Assembly (NCBI GenBank): GCA_947683425.1
Contig: CANTUQ010000112.1
Coordinates: 9,625,501-9,689,500 of the forward strand
DNA length: 64,000 nt
Source of the DNA: Excoecaria cochinchinensis
Taxonomy: Eukaryota > Streptophyta > Magnoliopsida > Malpighiales > Euphorbiaceae
Direction of reading: 5' to 3'
Shown: piece after piece, positions 1-12,055 of the stretch
How the letters are laid out: the number at the start of each line of letters is the position of its first letter
Numbering within the stretch: position 1 is the first letter of the stretch
Position numbers and translations under genes: made by a program
Notes under the pieces: generated by a model
The model's input: only the letters and a program-made list of their open reading frames with translations
Databases searched by the model: none
What the model was told of the DNA's origin: nothing

Positions 1-49
1 CAGTTTAGGTAAATTTTGAGGACGAAATTTTTAATTGGTAGGGGAGAAT
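1..49 (+). mobile_element. Element A: end of internal region with polypurine tract
   Basis: The sequence holds a GAGGACGAAATT motif at about 18-29 and a purine-rich run AGGGGAGAAT at 40-49, directly before an LTR start (TGTAATGG). The same motif and polypurine order occurs before the LTRs of element B (7100-7140). This arrangement is typical of plant Ty3/Gypsy chromoviruses of the Tekay/Del type. Only the last bases of the element are in the window, so the lineage is an inference. Confidence 0.6.
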
Positions 50-389
50 TGTAATGGCTCAAAAATAATTACTTTCATGAATAGTAAAAGCGGGCCTATA
101 AATAGTAAAAGTGGGACCATGAATAGTGATATCATCGATGAAATTATGATGAATAGTAACTGTGGGATAATAAATAGTAACGTCATCAATGATTGGTGTA
201 GAAACCGAATCCTAAGGCAGTCCAGATCAGAGTTACCCGATGAAGAGACTAACATCGATTTTCCGATAAGGAATGGAAGTTGTGGGTGTTCATTCTCGAG
301 TTTTATAAGGATCGGAGATTTTTTGGGTATACGGGAGATTTTTGAGGGTCAAAGAGAGTTCAACTTTGAGATTTGGGATTTTGTTCCAA

Positions 390-590
390 AGACGGGCAGC
401 CCGTCAGTGGTGGGGGAGCCCGTTGCTCGGCTGAGCGGCGCCTGTCGCTCGTTTGAGCGGCACCCATCGTTCGCTTGAGTGACGCACGCTCCTCGCGAGA
501 GACGACCATCTCTCATCTCTGCACCACGTGTAAGCCCGTGAGCCAAATGACCGCTGGTGCCCCCACAACCGATGCCCGTTGGTCGGTGAT
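390..590. repeat. GC-rich palindromic cassette of LTR A
   Basis: A GC-rich island in AT-rich surroundings is built of recurrent words in both orientations, such as GGGCAGCCCGTC, GAGCGGCGCC, GAGCGGCACCC and GATGCCCGTTGGTCGG. It begins about 340 bp from the LTR start and ends about 215 bp before the TATA box. Its build resembles the cassettes in the other LTRs of the window, with different words. Confidence 0.55.
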
Positions 591-805
591 CTGGTTGTTT
601 AAACCGCCGGATTTTCCAAATTTTGAAAGATTTACAAAATATCTTTTAAATCTTTTAAAATTTCTAACATCTTTTCAAATATTTTTAAATATTAGATTTG
701 ATTTTGAGAATATTCTGAAGATCATTTGGTTTTTATTTGATTTCGAAAAATCCTCTTCAAATTTAAATTTAAAATTTAAATTTATTTGAAATATCTTCCA
801 AAACC

Positions 806-813
806 TATAAATA
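806..813 (+). promoter_or_regulatory. Putative TATA box of LTR A
   Basis: TATAAATA lies in the context CCTATAAATAGGGG, the best core-promoter match in this LTR, with transcription expected about 30 bp downstream. The same sequence recurs at 1979-1986 in the duplicated copy. Confidence 0.55.
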
Positions 814-1202
814 GGGGAAGAGGGTTCCTCATTCGGGGTTAGAGGAGTTCAGACTAGAAAATTCCGGGTTGAAAAATTTTGATTAGAAAAGTTATTTTAA
901 AAAGATTTCCTCACGAAATCACAATTTTCTGCAAAAACTTTTTATCAAATATTTTGCTGAATCAAAGCTGATTTGAGGGAACGACGTTCATTTGTTTTCA
1001 TCGATCTAGCTATTTTTTTTAACATTCAAATTGCTATAGGATACCGAGAAAGAGAAGTATAATTTTCTTCTCTTGGTTTATTTTTTAAATAAGATTTTTG
1101 AAGTCAAAAATCTCTCCAAATCACGTAATCGCAGACCGATCCATGTAGAACTCGAGAAGCCAAAATCGCACAACATTCACCTTCACGAGGTAAAAATTCG
1201 AG

Positions 1203-1762
1203 TGTGACGTACACCGAACTAGCAAGGCCCTTATTGAACCCGCTTTTAGGGCTCGAGGGATTGGTTCGTGTCTTTTTGATCTTGGACATCGTGAGACATT
1301 TTGGACACCTTCTTTCTAATAGAACATTGGAAAGGATCATCTAGCCCCACAACGCCTTTAGGCACCCTTTGAGGTATTTTGGAGTCGCCACCCAGTTTAT
1401 AAGAAACTGGGAAAGGTCTCTAACCTCTATTGGTCTAAACCAGAGATGGTGTCCGGAACTTCACTCTTATTAATGACTTAAGTTAATAAATGAGTTTTTA
1501 AGAAATCAAAATTTTATCTCTCATCTCACGCGATATTGCAATAAATTTAAAGTGCATTCATTCACATAGGAAAGCGATAAATAAAGCAGAAAATAAATAA
1601 ATAAATTACAAAGTAAAAAATTGGGGCAGAACAATCCCCCAAAATAAATAATAGAAATAAATAAAAGAAAATGGGACAGAAGAATCCCCCAAAATAAAAA
1701 ATGGAAATAAATAAAACTTGCTCAAAATAATCAAGTAAATAAACACATAAAAATTAAAATGC
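1203..1762 (-). mobile_element. Element D: LTR end (duplicated copy 1)
   Basis: This starts with TGTGACG, the reverse complement of the CGTCACA terminus of the Tat-type LTRs in the window. It contains the shared GGAGTCGCCACCCA segment (about 1382-1396), also seen near the ends of the C1, C2 and C3 LTRs. It matches 16236-16797. It is the U5 end of D's 3' LTR, read on the minus strand. Confidence 0.65.
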
Positions 1763-1770
1763 TTTGTAAT

Positions 1771-2311
1771 TTTAAACCGCCGGATTCTCGAAATTTTGAA
1801 AGATTTACAAAATATCTTTTAAATCTTTTAAAATTTCTAAAATCTTTTCAAATATTTTTAAATATTATATTTGATTTTGAGAATATTCTGAAGATCATTT
1901 GGTTTTTATTTGATTTTGAAAAATCCTCTTCAAATTTAAATTTAAAATTTAAATTTATTTGAAATATCTTCCAAAACCTATAAATAGGGGCAGAGGGTTC
2001 CTCATTCGGGGTTAGAAGATTTTGGACTAGAAAATTCCGGGTTAAAAAATTTTGATTAGAAAAGTTGTTTTAAAAAGATTTCCTCACGAAATCACAATTT
2101 TCTCCAAAAACTTTTTATCAAATATTTTGCTGACAAAGCTGATTTGAGGGAACGACGTTCATTCGTTTTCATCGATCTAGCTATTTTTTTTAACATTTAA
2201 ATTGCTATAGGATATCGAGAAAGAGAAATATAATTTTCTTCTCTTAGTTTATTTTTTAAATAAGATTTTTGAAGTCAAAAATCTCTCCAAATCACATAAT
2301 TACAGACCGAT
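1771..2311. repeat. Local tandem duplication, copy 2, left part (LTR A sequence)
   Basis: This repeats 598-1140 of LTR A, including the TATA region, the AT-rich tract and the AAATCTCTCCAAATCAC segment. It is cut after CCGAT (2307-2311) by element B and resumes at 16174. Confidence 0.75.
1979..1986 (+). promoter_or_regulatory. Putative TATA box, duplicated LTR A copy
   Basis: TATAAATA sits in the same context as at 806-813. Its U3 upstream part is absent from this duplicate, so promoter activity is doubtful. Confidence 0.4.
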
Positions 2312-5300
2312 TGTCACACCCCAAAATAGCCCTGGTCGGATTATGCATGCTAAGTCGGGATTCGGAAGGGTATTTAGGTAATTTGTGCTTGAGAAATTTG
2401 GAGTGTTAAGGACCTAATTGAAAAGATAATTAAGTTTGTAAGGAAAGAAATGTGTAAGTGAGTGAAGTGTTATGTGTTTAAGGACTTAAGAGCATTTTTG
2501 GTTTGGAAAAGTTGAGTGGAGTTTGGGGTCCAATTGGATGTTGCCTAGTGGACTGTTAGGTAGGCATTGAGTGAAGAAAAGAAGAAAGGAAAGAGAGTGA
2601 GGGAGGAAAACACAGATTGCATTCCCGTTCGTCCCCTCCTCTCACGTTTCTTCTTCTTCTCTTCTCCCTTCTCTGCTTTTCCTTTTGTTTCCCCTGGGCT
2701 TGGAGTTGTGTTTGGCTTGGTTGAGTTTTGGGTTAGCTTTGTAGAGGTAAGTTGGAGTTAACGTACTGTTCTTCTTCTCCTTCTTCTTTTTCCTGGTTTT
2801 GGTTAAGTTAGGGTTTGGCTAAGGATTGTGTGGTTTCTTATTTGTGCAAGCATTGGATTGTAAGGAAGAGCACAGTAAAGGCAAGGAAAGGATTGAGGAT
2901 TGATTCTGAAGCTTGATTTTTGGATCGTCATTTCCAGGTTGGGAGTGTTTTGATTGCATGTAATGTTTAAAGAGTTTCTGTGTTCCTATCTCTGCCCTAT
3001 TTCTCATTAGGCTTGTAAATGTGTTTACATTATCTAATTTCTGGAATTTGTTATGTTTTGAAATGTGTATATGCATGAGTATGTGAGTAAATGTGTTAGT
3101 AATGCATTAATAGGATTAAATTGGAAGTACTATGTTTGGATTTTGGAATTTACTGTTATTTGTTAGGGTTTATGTTCTAGAAGGAATTAAATATGTCGAT
3201 GCATGATTTTTGGTTGATTTGGTTATTGAATTAAGTTACAAGTATCTCGTTTATGTTGTTTGGGACATCGATTGAAAGCTGATATGAATTCTGAGTGGTT
3301 TTAGAAAGAATTTCTGAGAAAACGATGGGAAATTTGCAGGTTTGCGATAGCGGGGAAGAAGAAGTAAGCGGTTCACGCGACGTGAGCTATGCTCACGTGA
3401 CGTGAGCCATGCTCACGCTAGATGAGCAAAGCTCACGCAACGTGAGCTATGCTCACGTGACGTGAGCCATGCTCACGCTACGTGAGCTATGTTCACGACG
3501 TGAGCAATTGCTCACCAGGCGTGAGCTATGCTCACGCGACGTGAGCAACCTTCACGTGACGTGAAGGTTGCTCAGGTCTTCCGACTCTTCTGTTTTGCTT
3601 CTGTTTTTCTTTCCCCAAGCGACCAGTTTTTATAAAATGGTTTCCAAAAGCTTTTCATGGTATTTTCCTCTACTGTGTGTTATAGTATCTTGGTGGTATG
3701 ACTGATTATTCCAATTTAGTTGGTATTAATAACATGTTATCTATGATAAGTTACTGTGGTATTTTGGAATAGGTTTTGGATTATAGTGATACTGTTAAAT
3801 GACTGAAAAATACGAAGGATTTATGAATGCTAACCTTCTGATTGTTTAGTCCCAAACATGTTTTATCTTAATGTAAATTAGGTGATCATAGCTTTAGTCT
3901 GTTTCTCCTCTAAGAATATCATGCCATGCTTAAGAGTATATGGTATAGGTTCACGATGTAGACAATGTATTTTAGTCATTGGCCTAATATGATTTCCCAT
4001 GTGTTCCTGATATACTTTACTGTGATGAGTAATGCTAGAATGATATTGATTGAAGTATTGCATGCTTTTGAATATGACTTGTAGGAGGCATGGTTGATAC
4101 TATGCTATACTATATTTAGTGGAATAATACGGTTGATGTCTGAATGCATTGTTATGCTTTAGCCTTTGAATTCAATGAGTTATGTCTAAATGTAAGTTGA
4201 ATTATGCATGCTTTATACTTAGTTATTCTCACCCAACGCATGATTAGGATTTTGTATTGATAATCATTGGCATGGTAGTGATTCTATACCTGATTCTTGG
4301 CATGCTTTAGAACAGTGTTTAATATTAAAGTGTATTGACTGTGTTATGTTTTGCAATGAAAATTGTATGATTTGTGACCAACCTTATGAGAATATTTAAA
4401 TGTCTTTCGTTCTATGTTTATGCATGCTGATTATATATGCACTGTGCGATTCGAAATGTGAATTATTTTTACGCTTAACCTGCTAGAGTCAAGTAAGTGG
4501 ATAGTTAGGCATGCCTAATAGAGTCTTCTGTAGCTGCAGCGCCCTTTGAATGATTTGGACCCTGATCAGGTCCCCGTTTGGTTCCTCGCGAACCCTTTTC
4601 TGTATTGGATCTTGTTTAAGGTCCCTTGTGAAAATATCTGTGAAAGTTAAAGTATAATGGTTTAATCGGTTCATACCCATAACGTACTGTCTGTAATCGG
4701 CTCGTACCCGGAAAGTACTGTCTGTACACTCGTTATCCACTACCTAGAGTCAGCAGGTGTTCTTTGAATGTTTATTTGAACTGCTCTGACCTGATTTGGC
4801 TATAAATGGATTATCTGAATGAGTATATCGATATTATGTATATCGGATTATTTCTGAATGAATACGATTATGAAAGACTGATTGTATGGCTTTATTATAT
4901 GAGCATGTTAATATGGAGTATGTTTTAGCCTTTGCATATTATCCTGGTTATTTTGAAATAACCATCAGAATGTGATATCCGTTTGAGCATGATAATGACT
5001 TCAGGAATCAGTTTATATGTATATGACTGTGACTATGGGCTTCAGAATTTATGCCTGTTTTAAGTAAGCATGATTTAATATCTAACATGATTATCCGTAC
5101 TTGTCATGTGAATTGTTATAAGTTTCTGAATACTTTGAAATGATTCGAGTTGATGTATTTAAGTATATGGCTTCAGCATAGTTTTATTATATATATATAT
5201 TAGCATGTGAACCGAAGCATTTGCGATGGTAAGCATGTGATGTTTAACTGTACTTTCTGCATGATGATGATATGAATGTAATACTAATTGGTTATGCCTT

Positions 5301-6352
5301 CAGTCTCCGCTATCAGAGTTTTTTTGCATGATGCTTAATATATATTAGAGTTGCGTAGCGGTAATATGATGCTTTGGATTTTGTACCTTGGATTTTAGTT
5401 AGTGTATGAATGGTATGATAAAAATATGTGAGATACTAGTATGCTTAACATAATGGTTGGGTGCATTACTGCTTGATAACTGTTTTGCATGTGAATGGAT
5501 TTTCCGTTAATGCATGGGTGCTTGGTTATGTCAATCGCATGTGTAGGACTCTTGTGACTCCGCCCGGTAAGATGTTATTATTTGTTACCCAGGTAGGTTT
5601 ACCCATGTGATTTGGTATGTGGTTCAGCATGATGATGCTTGTAACGTGTATTGTATTATGTCTGTTTCAGTCTACTTCTTATCATAAGTTTATAGATGGG
5701 AATGTGAGCTTTCGAATAAATGTCTTTACTATGCAAGCATGTTTTCCTGATATGTTATGAATATCCGCATTTGCCAGTTGAATGTGTTATGCTTTGACGA
5801 CCATTGTGAATGGCCGTCCATAATTTTGTGTGTTCTCCCCACTAAGCGTTTATCGCTTAGCACGGATTTCCTTTCCGTGCAGGTGGCAGGTTTGGTTCTG
5901 TTCGAGTCGCGCTTCTGTAAGGTCGGCCACGTAGGAGTTAGAAGTTCTGTATTTTGTTCAGCTTCTGTATTTCAGCTTTGTAAATTCTGTAGTATTGTAT
6001 ATGTAATTAATTATGTCTTGATCTTGAGTTTTCTTTTGGGAATGTAATAGTTAGTATGTTTTTATGTTTAGTTATTCCTTGGTTTATTATTTCGATTATG
6101 ATTCCATTGAATGGTTATATGTATGCTGCTGTATATGCTTTTGCTTAGTGCCTGCGTGTGTGTGAGTTATTGCATGTTCAGTATGTACCGTAAGGTAAGT
6201 CAAGGTAAGTTTTTAATTAACCCGTATTTTTGTATGTATGTTATGTATGAATGTATGCTTCCGCATTTTGCATGTGTATATCTGTATATGTGAGCGTCGT
6301 GTAGCGCGTCCGTCGGCGTCCTTCCAACGGGGATGGCCATGGGGGTGTTACA
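2312..6352 (+). repeat. Element B LTR 1
   Basis: This 4,041-bp LTR starts TGTCACACCCC and ends GGTGTTACA. It is nearly identical to LTR 2 and LTR 3, apart from the length of the palindromic cassette and scattered substitutions. It holds a pyrimidine-rich stretch near 2630-2690. ORFs of 60-96 codons recur in all three LTRs, but show no recognisable domain and are not called. Confidence 0.9.
3372..3576. repeat. Palindromic cassette of B LTR 1 (205 bp)
   Basis: This is an array of about 20-bp units built from CTCACG and CGTGAG arms around short spacers, for example CGTGAGCCATGCTCACGTGA. It ends with a longer hairpin, CAACCTTCACGTGACGTGAAGGTTG-like, at about 3546-3570. It is the shortest of the three copies, 60 bp below LTR 3 and 100 bp below LTR 2. 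Confidence 0.85.
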
Positions 6353-6357
6353 GTTAG

Positions 6358-6369
6358 TGGTATCAGAGC
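6358..6369 (+). promoter_or_regulatory. Primer-binding site (initiator tRNA-Met type), body 1
   Basis: TGGTATCAGAGC lies 5 bp after the LTR end. This matches the primer-binding site typical of plant chromoviruses and many Copia elements, complementary to the 3' end of initiator tRNA-Met. Confidence 0.85.
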
Positions 6370-6479
6370 CCAGGTTTGATGGTTCTGGGTGTGTTGTTTG
6401 TTATGTGTTGAGTCTGTGCATGAGAGTCGGTTTTGTGTCGTGGCCTAATGCAGATGCGTCTTGTTTGTGTCATGTCTAG

Positions 6480-7061
6480 ATGGAGTCTGATCCTAGTGAG
6501 AATGTGGGCGAGACAACAGAAAGTGTGAATCGAATTAGTGCTGATCAGAATGTTTCCGAGCGTCCTCCAATTAAAGATTCTGGTCATGTTTCTGATAATA
6601 GGGCTTTAGTGCAAGGGTTGACTCGGATTTTGGATAGATTGATTGCTCCTCGTGCTTCTCAAGAATTTGTTCAGTATGCACCTCAGAAGAGAAAAGGATC
6701 GGTTAGTGAAGTGTCAGCAGGGAAGAGGGTTCGAGAACCTTCAGTGTATCAACAATGTCAGAAGCAACATGGGAATAAGTGTAAGAAGTGGGTATCGCTT
6801 TTATGTCAGCACTGTCAGAAGCGACATCGGGGTCCATGTCGGAAGCTTTCAGGTGCTTGTTTCAGGTGTGGCAATATGGAACACCGGATTGCCGATTGTC
6901 CTAAGAAGATGAGTGAGAATCTAGCTGGGCAAGCTAGAAAGGAAGTGGAAGATTTGCTCAGATCTTCTCGAGTGTCTTCAGAGTTTGTAGCATCTAGCAA
7001 GGATTCGAAGGAGACCGCAGGTTCTTCTGGTAAGTTGCATTGCAAGCTTTTGTTTAAGTAA
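6480..7061 (+). CDS. Gag-like zinc-knuckle protein, body 1
   Basis: A 193-residue ORF is the only sizeable one in the body. The N-terminal half is acidic then basic, with no recognisable capsid core. The C-terminal half holds cysteine-rich motifs: CQKQHGNKC, then CQHCQKRHRGPC, then a standard CCHC knuckle CFRCGNMEHRIADC. The knuckle would bind the element's RNA. The ATG is the first after the primer-binding site, about 110 bp downstream. A full chromovirus Gag-Pol is far longer, so enzymes would have to come from another element. The body 2 copy differs at four residues, and all four differences I see change the amino acid, so there is no visible sign of protein-level constraint since the duplication. 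Confidence 0.75.
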   Translation: MESDPSENVGETTESVNRISADQNVSERPPIKDSGHVSDNRALVQGLTRILDRLIAPRASQEFVQYAPQKRKGSVSEVSAGKRVREPSVYQQCQKQHGNKCKKWVSLLCQHCQKRHRGPCRKLSGACFRCGNMEHRIADCPKKMSENLAGQARKEVEDLLRSSRVSSEFVASSKDSKETAGSSGKLHCKLLFK

Positions 7062-7127
7062 GTTTTGTTTGTTTGGGTTGTGTGGATGTAAGTGTTTCGC
7101 TGTGAATTTCGAGGACGAAATTCTTTT

Positions 7128-7140
7128 AGGAGGGAAGAGT
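7128..7140 (+). promoter_or_regulatory. Polypurine tract, body 1
   Basis: AGGAGGGAAGAG lies directly before the LTR 2 start, preceded by GAGGACGAAATTC. It is the expected plus-strand primer for reverse transcription. Confidence 0.8.
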
Positions 7141-10100
7141 TGTCACACCCCAAAATAGCCCTGGTCGGATTATGCATGCTAAGTCGGGATTCGGAAGGGT
7201 ATTTCGGTAATTTGTGCTTGAGAAATTTGGAGTGTTAAGGACCTAATTGAAAAGATAATTAAGTTTGTAAGGAAAGAAATGTGTAAGTGAGTGAAGTGTT
7301 ATGTGTTTAAGGACTTAAGAGCATTTTTGGTTTGGAAAAGTTGAGTGGAGTTTGGGGTCCAATTGGATGTTGCCTAGTGGACTGTTAGGTAGGCATTGAG
7401 TGAAGAAAAGAAGAAAGGAAAGAGAGTGAGGGAGGAAAACACAGATTGCATTCCCGTTCGTCCCCTCCTCTCACGTTTCTTCTTCTTCTCTTCTCCCTTC
7501 TCTGCTTTTCCTTTTGTTTCCCCTGGGCTTGGAGTTGTGTTTGGCTTGGTTGAGTTTTGGGTTAGCTTTGTAGAGGTAAGTTGGAGTTAACGTACTGTTC
7601 TTCTTCTCCTTCTTCTTTTTCCTGGTTTTGGTTAAGTTAGGGTTTGGCTAAGGATTGTGTGGTTTCTTATTTGTGCAAGCATTGGATTGTAAGGAAGAGC
7701 ACAGTAAAGGCAAGGAAAGGATTGAGGATTGATTCTGAAGCTTGATTTTTGGATCGTCATTTCCAGGTTGGGAGTGTTTTGATTGCATGTAATGTTTAAA
7801 GAGTTTCTGTGTTCCTATCTCTGCCCTATTTCTCATTAGGCTTGTAAATGTGTTTACATTATCTAATTTCTGGAATTTGTTATGTTTTGAAATGTGTATA
7901 TGCATGAGTATGTGAGTAAATGTGTTAGTAATGCATTAATAGGATTAAATTGGAAGTACTGTGTTTGGATTTTGGAATTTACTGTTATTTGTTAGGGTTT
8001 ATGTTCTAGAAGGAATTAAATATGTCGATGCATGATTTTGGTTGATTTGGTTATTGAATTAAGTTACAAGTATCTCGTTTATGTTGTTTGGGACATCGAT
8101 TGAAAGCTGATATGAATTCTGAGTGGTTTTAGAAAGAATTTCTGAGAAAACGATGGGAAATTTGCAGGTTTGCGATAGCGGGGAAGAAGAAGGAAGCGGT
8201 TCACGCGACGTGAGCTATGCTCACGTGACGTGAGCCATGCTCACGCTAGATGAGCAAAGCTCACGCAACGTGAGCTATGCTCACGTGACGTGAGCCATGC
8301 TCACGTGACGTGAGCCATGCTCACGTGACGTGAGCCATGCTCACGCTAGGTGAGCAAAGCTCACGCTACGTGAGCTATGCTCACGATGTGAGCAATTGCT
8401 CACTAGGCGTGAGCTATGCTCACGCGACGTGAGCAATGCTCACGAGGCGTGAGCTATGCTCACGCGACGTGAGCAACCTTCACGTGACGTGAAGGTTGCT
8501 CAGGTCTTCCGACTCTTCTGTTTTGCTTCTGTTTTTCTTTCCCCAAGCGACCAATTTTTATAAAATGGTTTCCAAAAGCTTTTCATGGTATTTTCCTCTA
8601 CTGTGTGTTATAGTATCTTGGTGGTATGACTGATTATTCCAATTTAGTTGGTATTAATAACATGTTATCTATGATAAGTTACTGTGGTATTTTGGAATAG
8701 GTTTTGGATTATAGTGATACTGTTAAATGACTGAATAATACGAAGGATTTATGAATGCTAACCTTCTGATTGTTTAGTCCCAAACATGTTTTATCTTAAT
8801 GTAAATTAGGTGATCATAGCTTTAGTCTGTTTCTCCTCTAAGAATATCATGCCATGCTTAAGAGTATATGGTATAGGTTCACGATGTAGACAATGTATTT
8901 TAGTCATTGGCCTAATATGATTTCCCATGTGTTCCTGATATACTTTACTGGGATGAGTAATGCTAGAATGATATTGATTGAAGTATTGCATGCTTTTGAA
9001 TATGACTTGTAGGAGGCATGGTTGATACTATGCTATACTATATTTAGTGGAATAATACGGTTGATGTCTGAATGCATTGTTATGCTTTAGCCTTTGAATT
9101 CAATGAGTTATGTCTAAATGTAAGTTGAATTATGCATGCTTTATACTTAGTTATTCTCACCCAACGCATGATTCGGATTTTGTATTGATAATCATTGGCA
9201 TGGTAGTGATTCTATACCTGATTCTTGGCATACTTTAGAACAGTGTTTAATATTAAAGTGTATTGACTGTGTTATGTTTTGCAATGAAAATTGTATGATT
9301 TGTGACCAACCTTATGAAAATATTTAAATGTCTTTCGTTCTCTGTTTATGCATGCTGATTATATATGCACTGTGCGATTCGAAATGTGAATTGTTTTTAC
9401 GCTTAACCTGCTAGAGTCAAGTAAGTGGATAGTTAGGCATGCCTAATAGAGTCTTCTGTAGCTGCAGCGCCCTTTGAATGATTTGGACCCTGATCAGGTC
9501 CCCGTTTGGTTCCTCGCGAACCCTTTTCTTTATTGGATCTTGTTTAAGGTCCCTTGTGAAAATATCTGTGAAAGTTAAAGTATAATGGTTTAATCGGTTC
9601 GTACCCATAACGTACTGTCTGTAATCGGCTCGTACCCGGAAAGTACTGTCTGTACACTCGTTATCCACTACCTAGAGTCAGCAGGTGTTCTTTGAATGTT
9701 TATTTGAACTGCTCTGACCTGATTTGGCTATAAATGGATTATCTGAATGAGTATATCGATATTATGTATATCGGATTATTTCTGAATGAATACGATTATG
9801 AAAGACTGATTGTATGGCTTTATTATATGAGCATGTTAATATGGAGTATGTTTTAGCCTTTGCATATTATCCTGGTTATTTTGAAATAACCATCAGAATG
9901 TGATATCCGTTTGAGCATGATAATGACTTCAGGAATCAGTTTATATGTATATGACTGTGACTATGGGCTTCAGAATTTATGCCTGTTTTAAGTAAGCATG
10001 ATTTAATATCTAACATGATTATCCGTACTTGTCATGTGAATTGTTATAAGTTTCTGAATACTTTGAAATGATTCGAGTTGATGTATTTAAGTATATGGCT

Positions 10101-11280
10101 TCAGCATAGTTTTGTTATATATATATATTAGCATGTGAACCGAAGCATTTGCGATGGTAAGTATGTGATGTTTAACTGTACTTTCTGCATGATGATGATA
10201 TGAATGTAATACTAATTGGTTATGCCTTCAGTCTCCGCTATCAGAGTGTTTTTGCATGATGCTTAATATATATTAGAGTTGCGTAGCGGTAATATGATGC
10301 TTTGGATTTTGTACCTTGGATTTTAGTTAGTGTATGAATGGTATGATAAAAATATGTGAGATACTAGTATGCTTAACATAATGGTTGGGTGCATTACTGC
10401 TTGATAACTGTTTTGCATGTGAATGGATTTTCCGTTAATACATGGGTGCTTGGTTATGTCAATCGCATGTGTAGGACTCTTGTGACTCCGCCCGGTAAGA
10501 TGTTATTATTTGTTACCCAGGTAGGTTTACCCATGTGATTTGGTATGTGGTTCAGCATGATGATGCTTGTAACGTGTATTGTATTATGTCTGTTTCAGTC
10601 TACTTCTTATCGTAAGTTTATAGATGGGAATGTGAGCTTTCGAATAAATGTCTTTACTATGCAAGCATGTTTTCCTGATATGTTATGAATATCCGCATTT
10701 GCCAGTTGAATGTGTTATGCTTTGACGACCATTGTGAATGGCCGTCCATAATTTTGTGTGTTCTCCCCACTAAGCGTTTATCGCTTAGCACGGATTTCCT
10801 TTCCGTGCAGGTGGCAGGTTTGGTTCTGTTCGAGTCGCGCTTCTGCAAGGTCGGCCACGTAGGAGTTAGAAGTTCTGTATTTTGTTCAGCTTCTGTATTT
10901 CAGCTTTGTAAATTCTGTAGTATTGTATATGTAATTAATTATGTCTTGATCTTGAGTTTTCTTTTGGGAATGTAATAGTTAGTATGTTTTTATGTTTAGT
11001 TATTCCTTGGTTTATTATTTCGATTATGATTCCGTTGAATGGTTATATGTATGCTGCTGTATATGCTTTTGCTTAGTGCCTGCGTGTGTGTGAGTTATTA
11101 CATGTTCAGTATGTACCGTAAGGTAAGTCAAGGTAAGTTTTTAATTAACCCGTATTTTCGTATGTATGTTATGTATGAATGTATGCTTCCGCATTGTGCA
11201 TGTGTATATCTGTATATGTGAGCATCGTGTAGCGCGTCCGTCGGCGTCCTTCCAACGGGGACGGCGATGGGGGTGTTACA
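7141..11280 (+). repeat. Element B LTR 2 (shared central LTR)
   Basis: This 4,140-bp LTR serves as 3' LTR of body 1 and 5' LTR of body 2. It has the same termini as LTR 1 and is the longest of the three, because its palindromic cassette has the most 20-bp units. Confidence 0.9.
8200..8504. repeat. Palindromic cassette of B LTR 2 (305 bp)
   Basis: The unit type is that of LTR 1. It holds three successive identical CGTGAGCCATGCTCACGTGA-type units near 8285-8345 where LTR 3 has one. It is exactly 40 bp longer than in LTR 3 and 100 bp longer than in LTR 1. Confidence 0.85.
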
Positions 11281-11285
11281 GTTAG

Positions 11286-11297
11286 TGGTATCAGAGC
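11286..11297 (+). promoter_or_regulatory. Primer-binding site (initiator tRNA-Met type), body 2
   Basis: TGGTATCAGAGC lies 5 bp after the end of LTR 2, identical to the site in body 1. Confidence 0.85.
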
Positions 11298-11407
11298 CCA
11301 GGTTTGATGGTTTTGGGTGTGTTGTTTGTTATGTGTTGAGTCTGTGCATGAGAGTCGGTTTTGTGTCGTGGCCTAATGCAGATGCGTCTTGTTTGTGTCA
11401 TGTCTAG

Positions 11408-11989
11408 ATGGAGTCTGATCCTAGTGAGAATGTGGGCGAGACAACAGAAAGTGTGAATCGAATTAGTGCTGATCAGAATGTTTTCGAGCGTCCTCCAATT
11501 AAAGATTCTGGTCGTGTTTCTGATAATAGGGCTTTAGTGCAAGGGTTGACTCGGATTTTGGATAGATTGACTGCTCCTCGTGCTTCTCAAGAATTTGTTC
11601 AGTATGCACCTCAGAAGAGAAAAGGATCGGTTAGTGAAGTGTCAGCAGGGAAGAGGGTTCGAGAACCTTCAGTGTATCAACAATGTCAGAAGCAACATGG
11701 GAATAAGTGTAAGAAGTGGGTATCGCTTTTATGTCAGCACTGTCAGAAGCGACATCGGGGTCCATGTCGGAAGCTTTCAGGTGCTTGTTTCAGGTGTGGC
11801 AGTATGGAACACCGGATTGCCGATTGTCCTAAGAAGATGAGTGAGAATCTAGCTGGGCAAGCTAGAAAGGAAGTGGAAGATTTGCTCAGATCTTCTCGAG
11901 TGTCTTCAGAGTTTGTAGCATCTAGCAAGGATTCGAAGGAGACCGCAGGTTCTTCTGGTAAGTTGCATTGCAAGCTTTTGTTTAAGTAA
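11408..11989 (+). CDS. Gag-like zinc-knuckle protein, body 2
   Basis: This 193-residue protein has the same frame, start and cysteine motifs as the body 1 copy. The differences I see are Ser to Phe, His to Arg, Ile to Thr and Asn to Ser; the last lies within the CCHC knuckle (CFRCGSMEHRIADC) but leaves its metal ligands intact. No capsid core or enzyme domain is present. Both copies are open, but because they arose by recent duplication this does not prove selection. Confidence 0.75.
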   Translation: MESDPSENVGETTESVNRISADQNVFERPPIKDSGRVSDNRALVQGLTRILDRLTAPRASQEFVQYAPQKRKGSVSEVSAGKRVREPSVYQQCQKQHGNKCKKWVSLLCQHCQKRHRGPCRKLSGACFRCGSMEHRIADCPKKMSENLAGQARKEVEDLLRSSRVSSEFVASSKDSKETAGSSGKLHCKLLFK

Positions 11990-12055
11990 GTTTTGTTTGT
12001 TTGGGTTGTGTGGATGTAAGTGTTTCGCTGTGAATTTCGAGGACGAAATTCTTTT

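Larger units (their letters stand above)
50..1202 (+). mobile_element. Element A: 3' LTR, interrupted by element D
   Basis: The LTR begins with TG after the polypurine tract. It contains a GC-rich palindromic stretch (390-590), an AT-rich stretch, a TATA box at 806-813 and a likely R/U5 segment. It stops at 1203, where a minus-strand LTR terminus (TGTGACG) of element D begins. The true LTR end is not visible. Short ORFs here have no recognisable product and are not called as genes. Confidence 0.6.
598..1762. repeat. Local tandem duplication, copy 1
   Basis: The segment starts at TTTAAACCGCCGG in LTR A, runs through the A/D boundary and ends at AAAATGC in the D LTR. It is repeated at 1771-2311 and 16174-16797; the second copy is split by element B. 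The copies differ by scattered substitutions and small indels, so the duplication is not recent. The B insertion is absent from this copy, so duplication came before B. Confidence 0.75.

Noticed and set aside
2567..6293. Small ORFs of 60-96 codons recurring in all three B LTRs
   Set aside because: They recur only because the LTRs are copies of one another. They lie in LTR sequence and lack recognisable domains.
8200..8504. Regular short repeats resembling a CRISPR array
   Set aside because: The units are adjacent, palindromic and inside a plant LTR, with no unique spacers and no cas genes. They are a tandem palindromic repeat.
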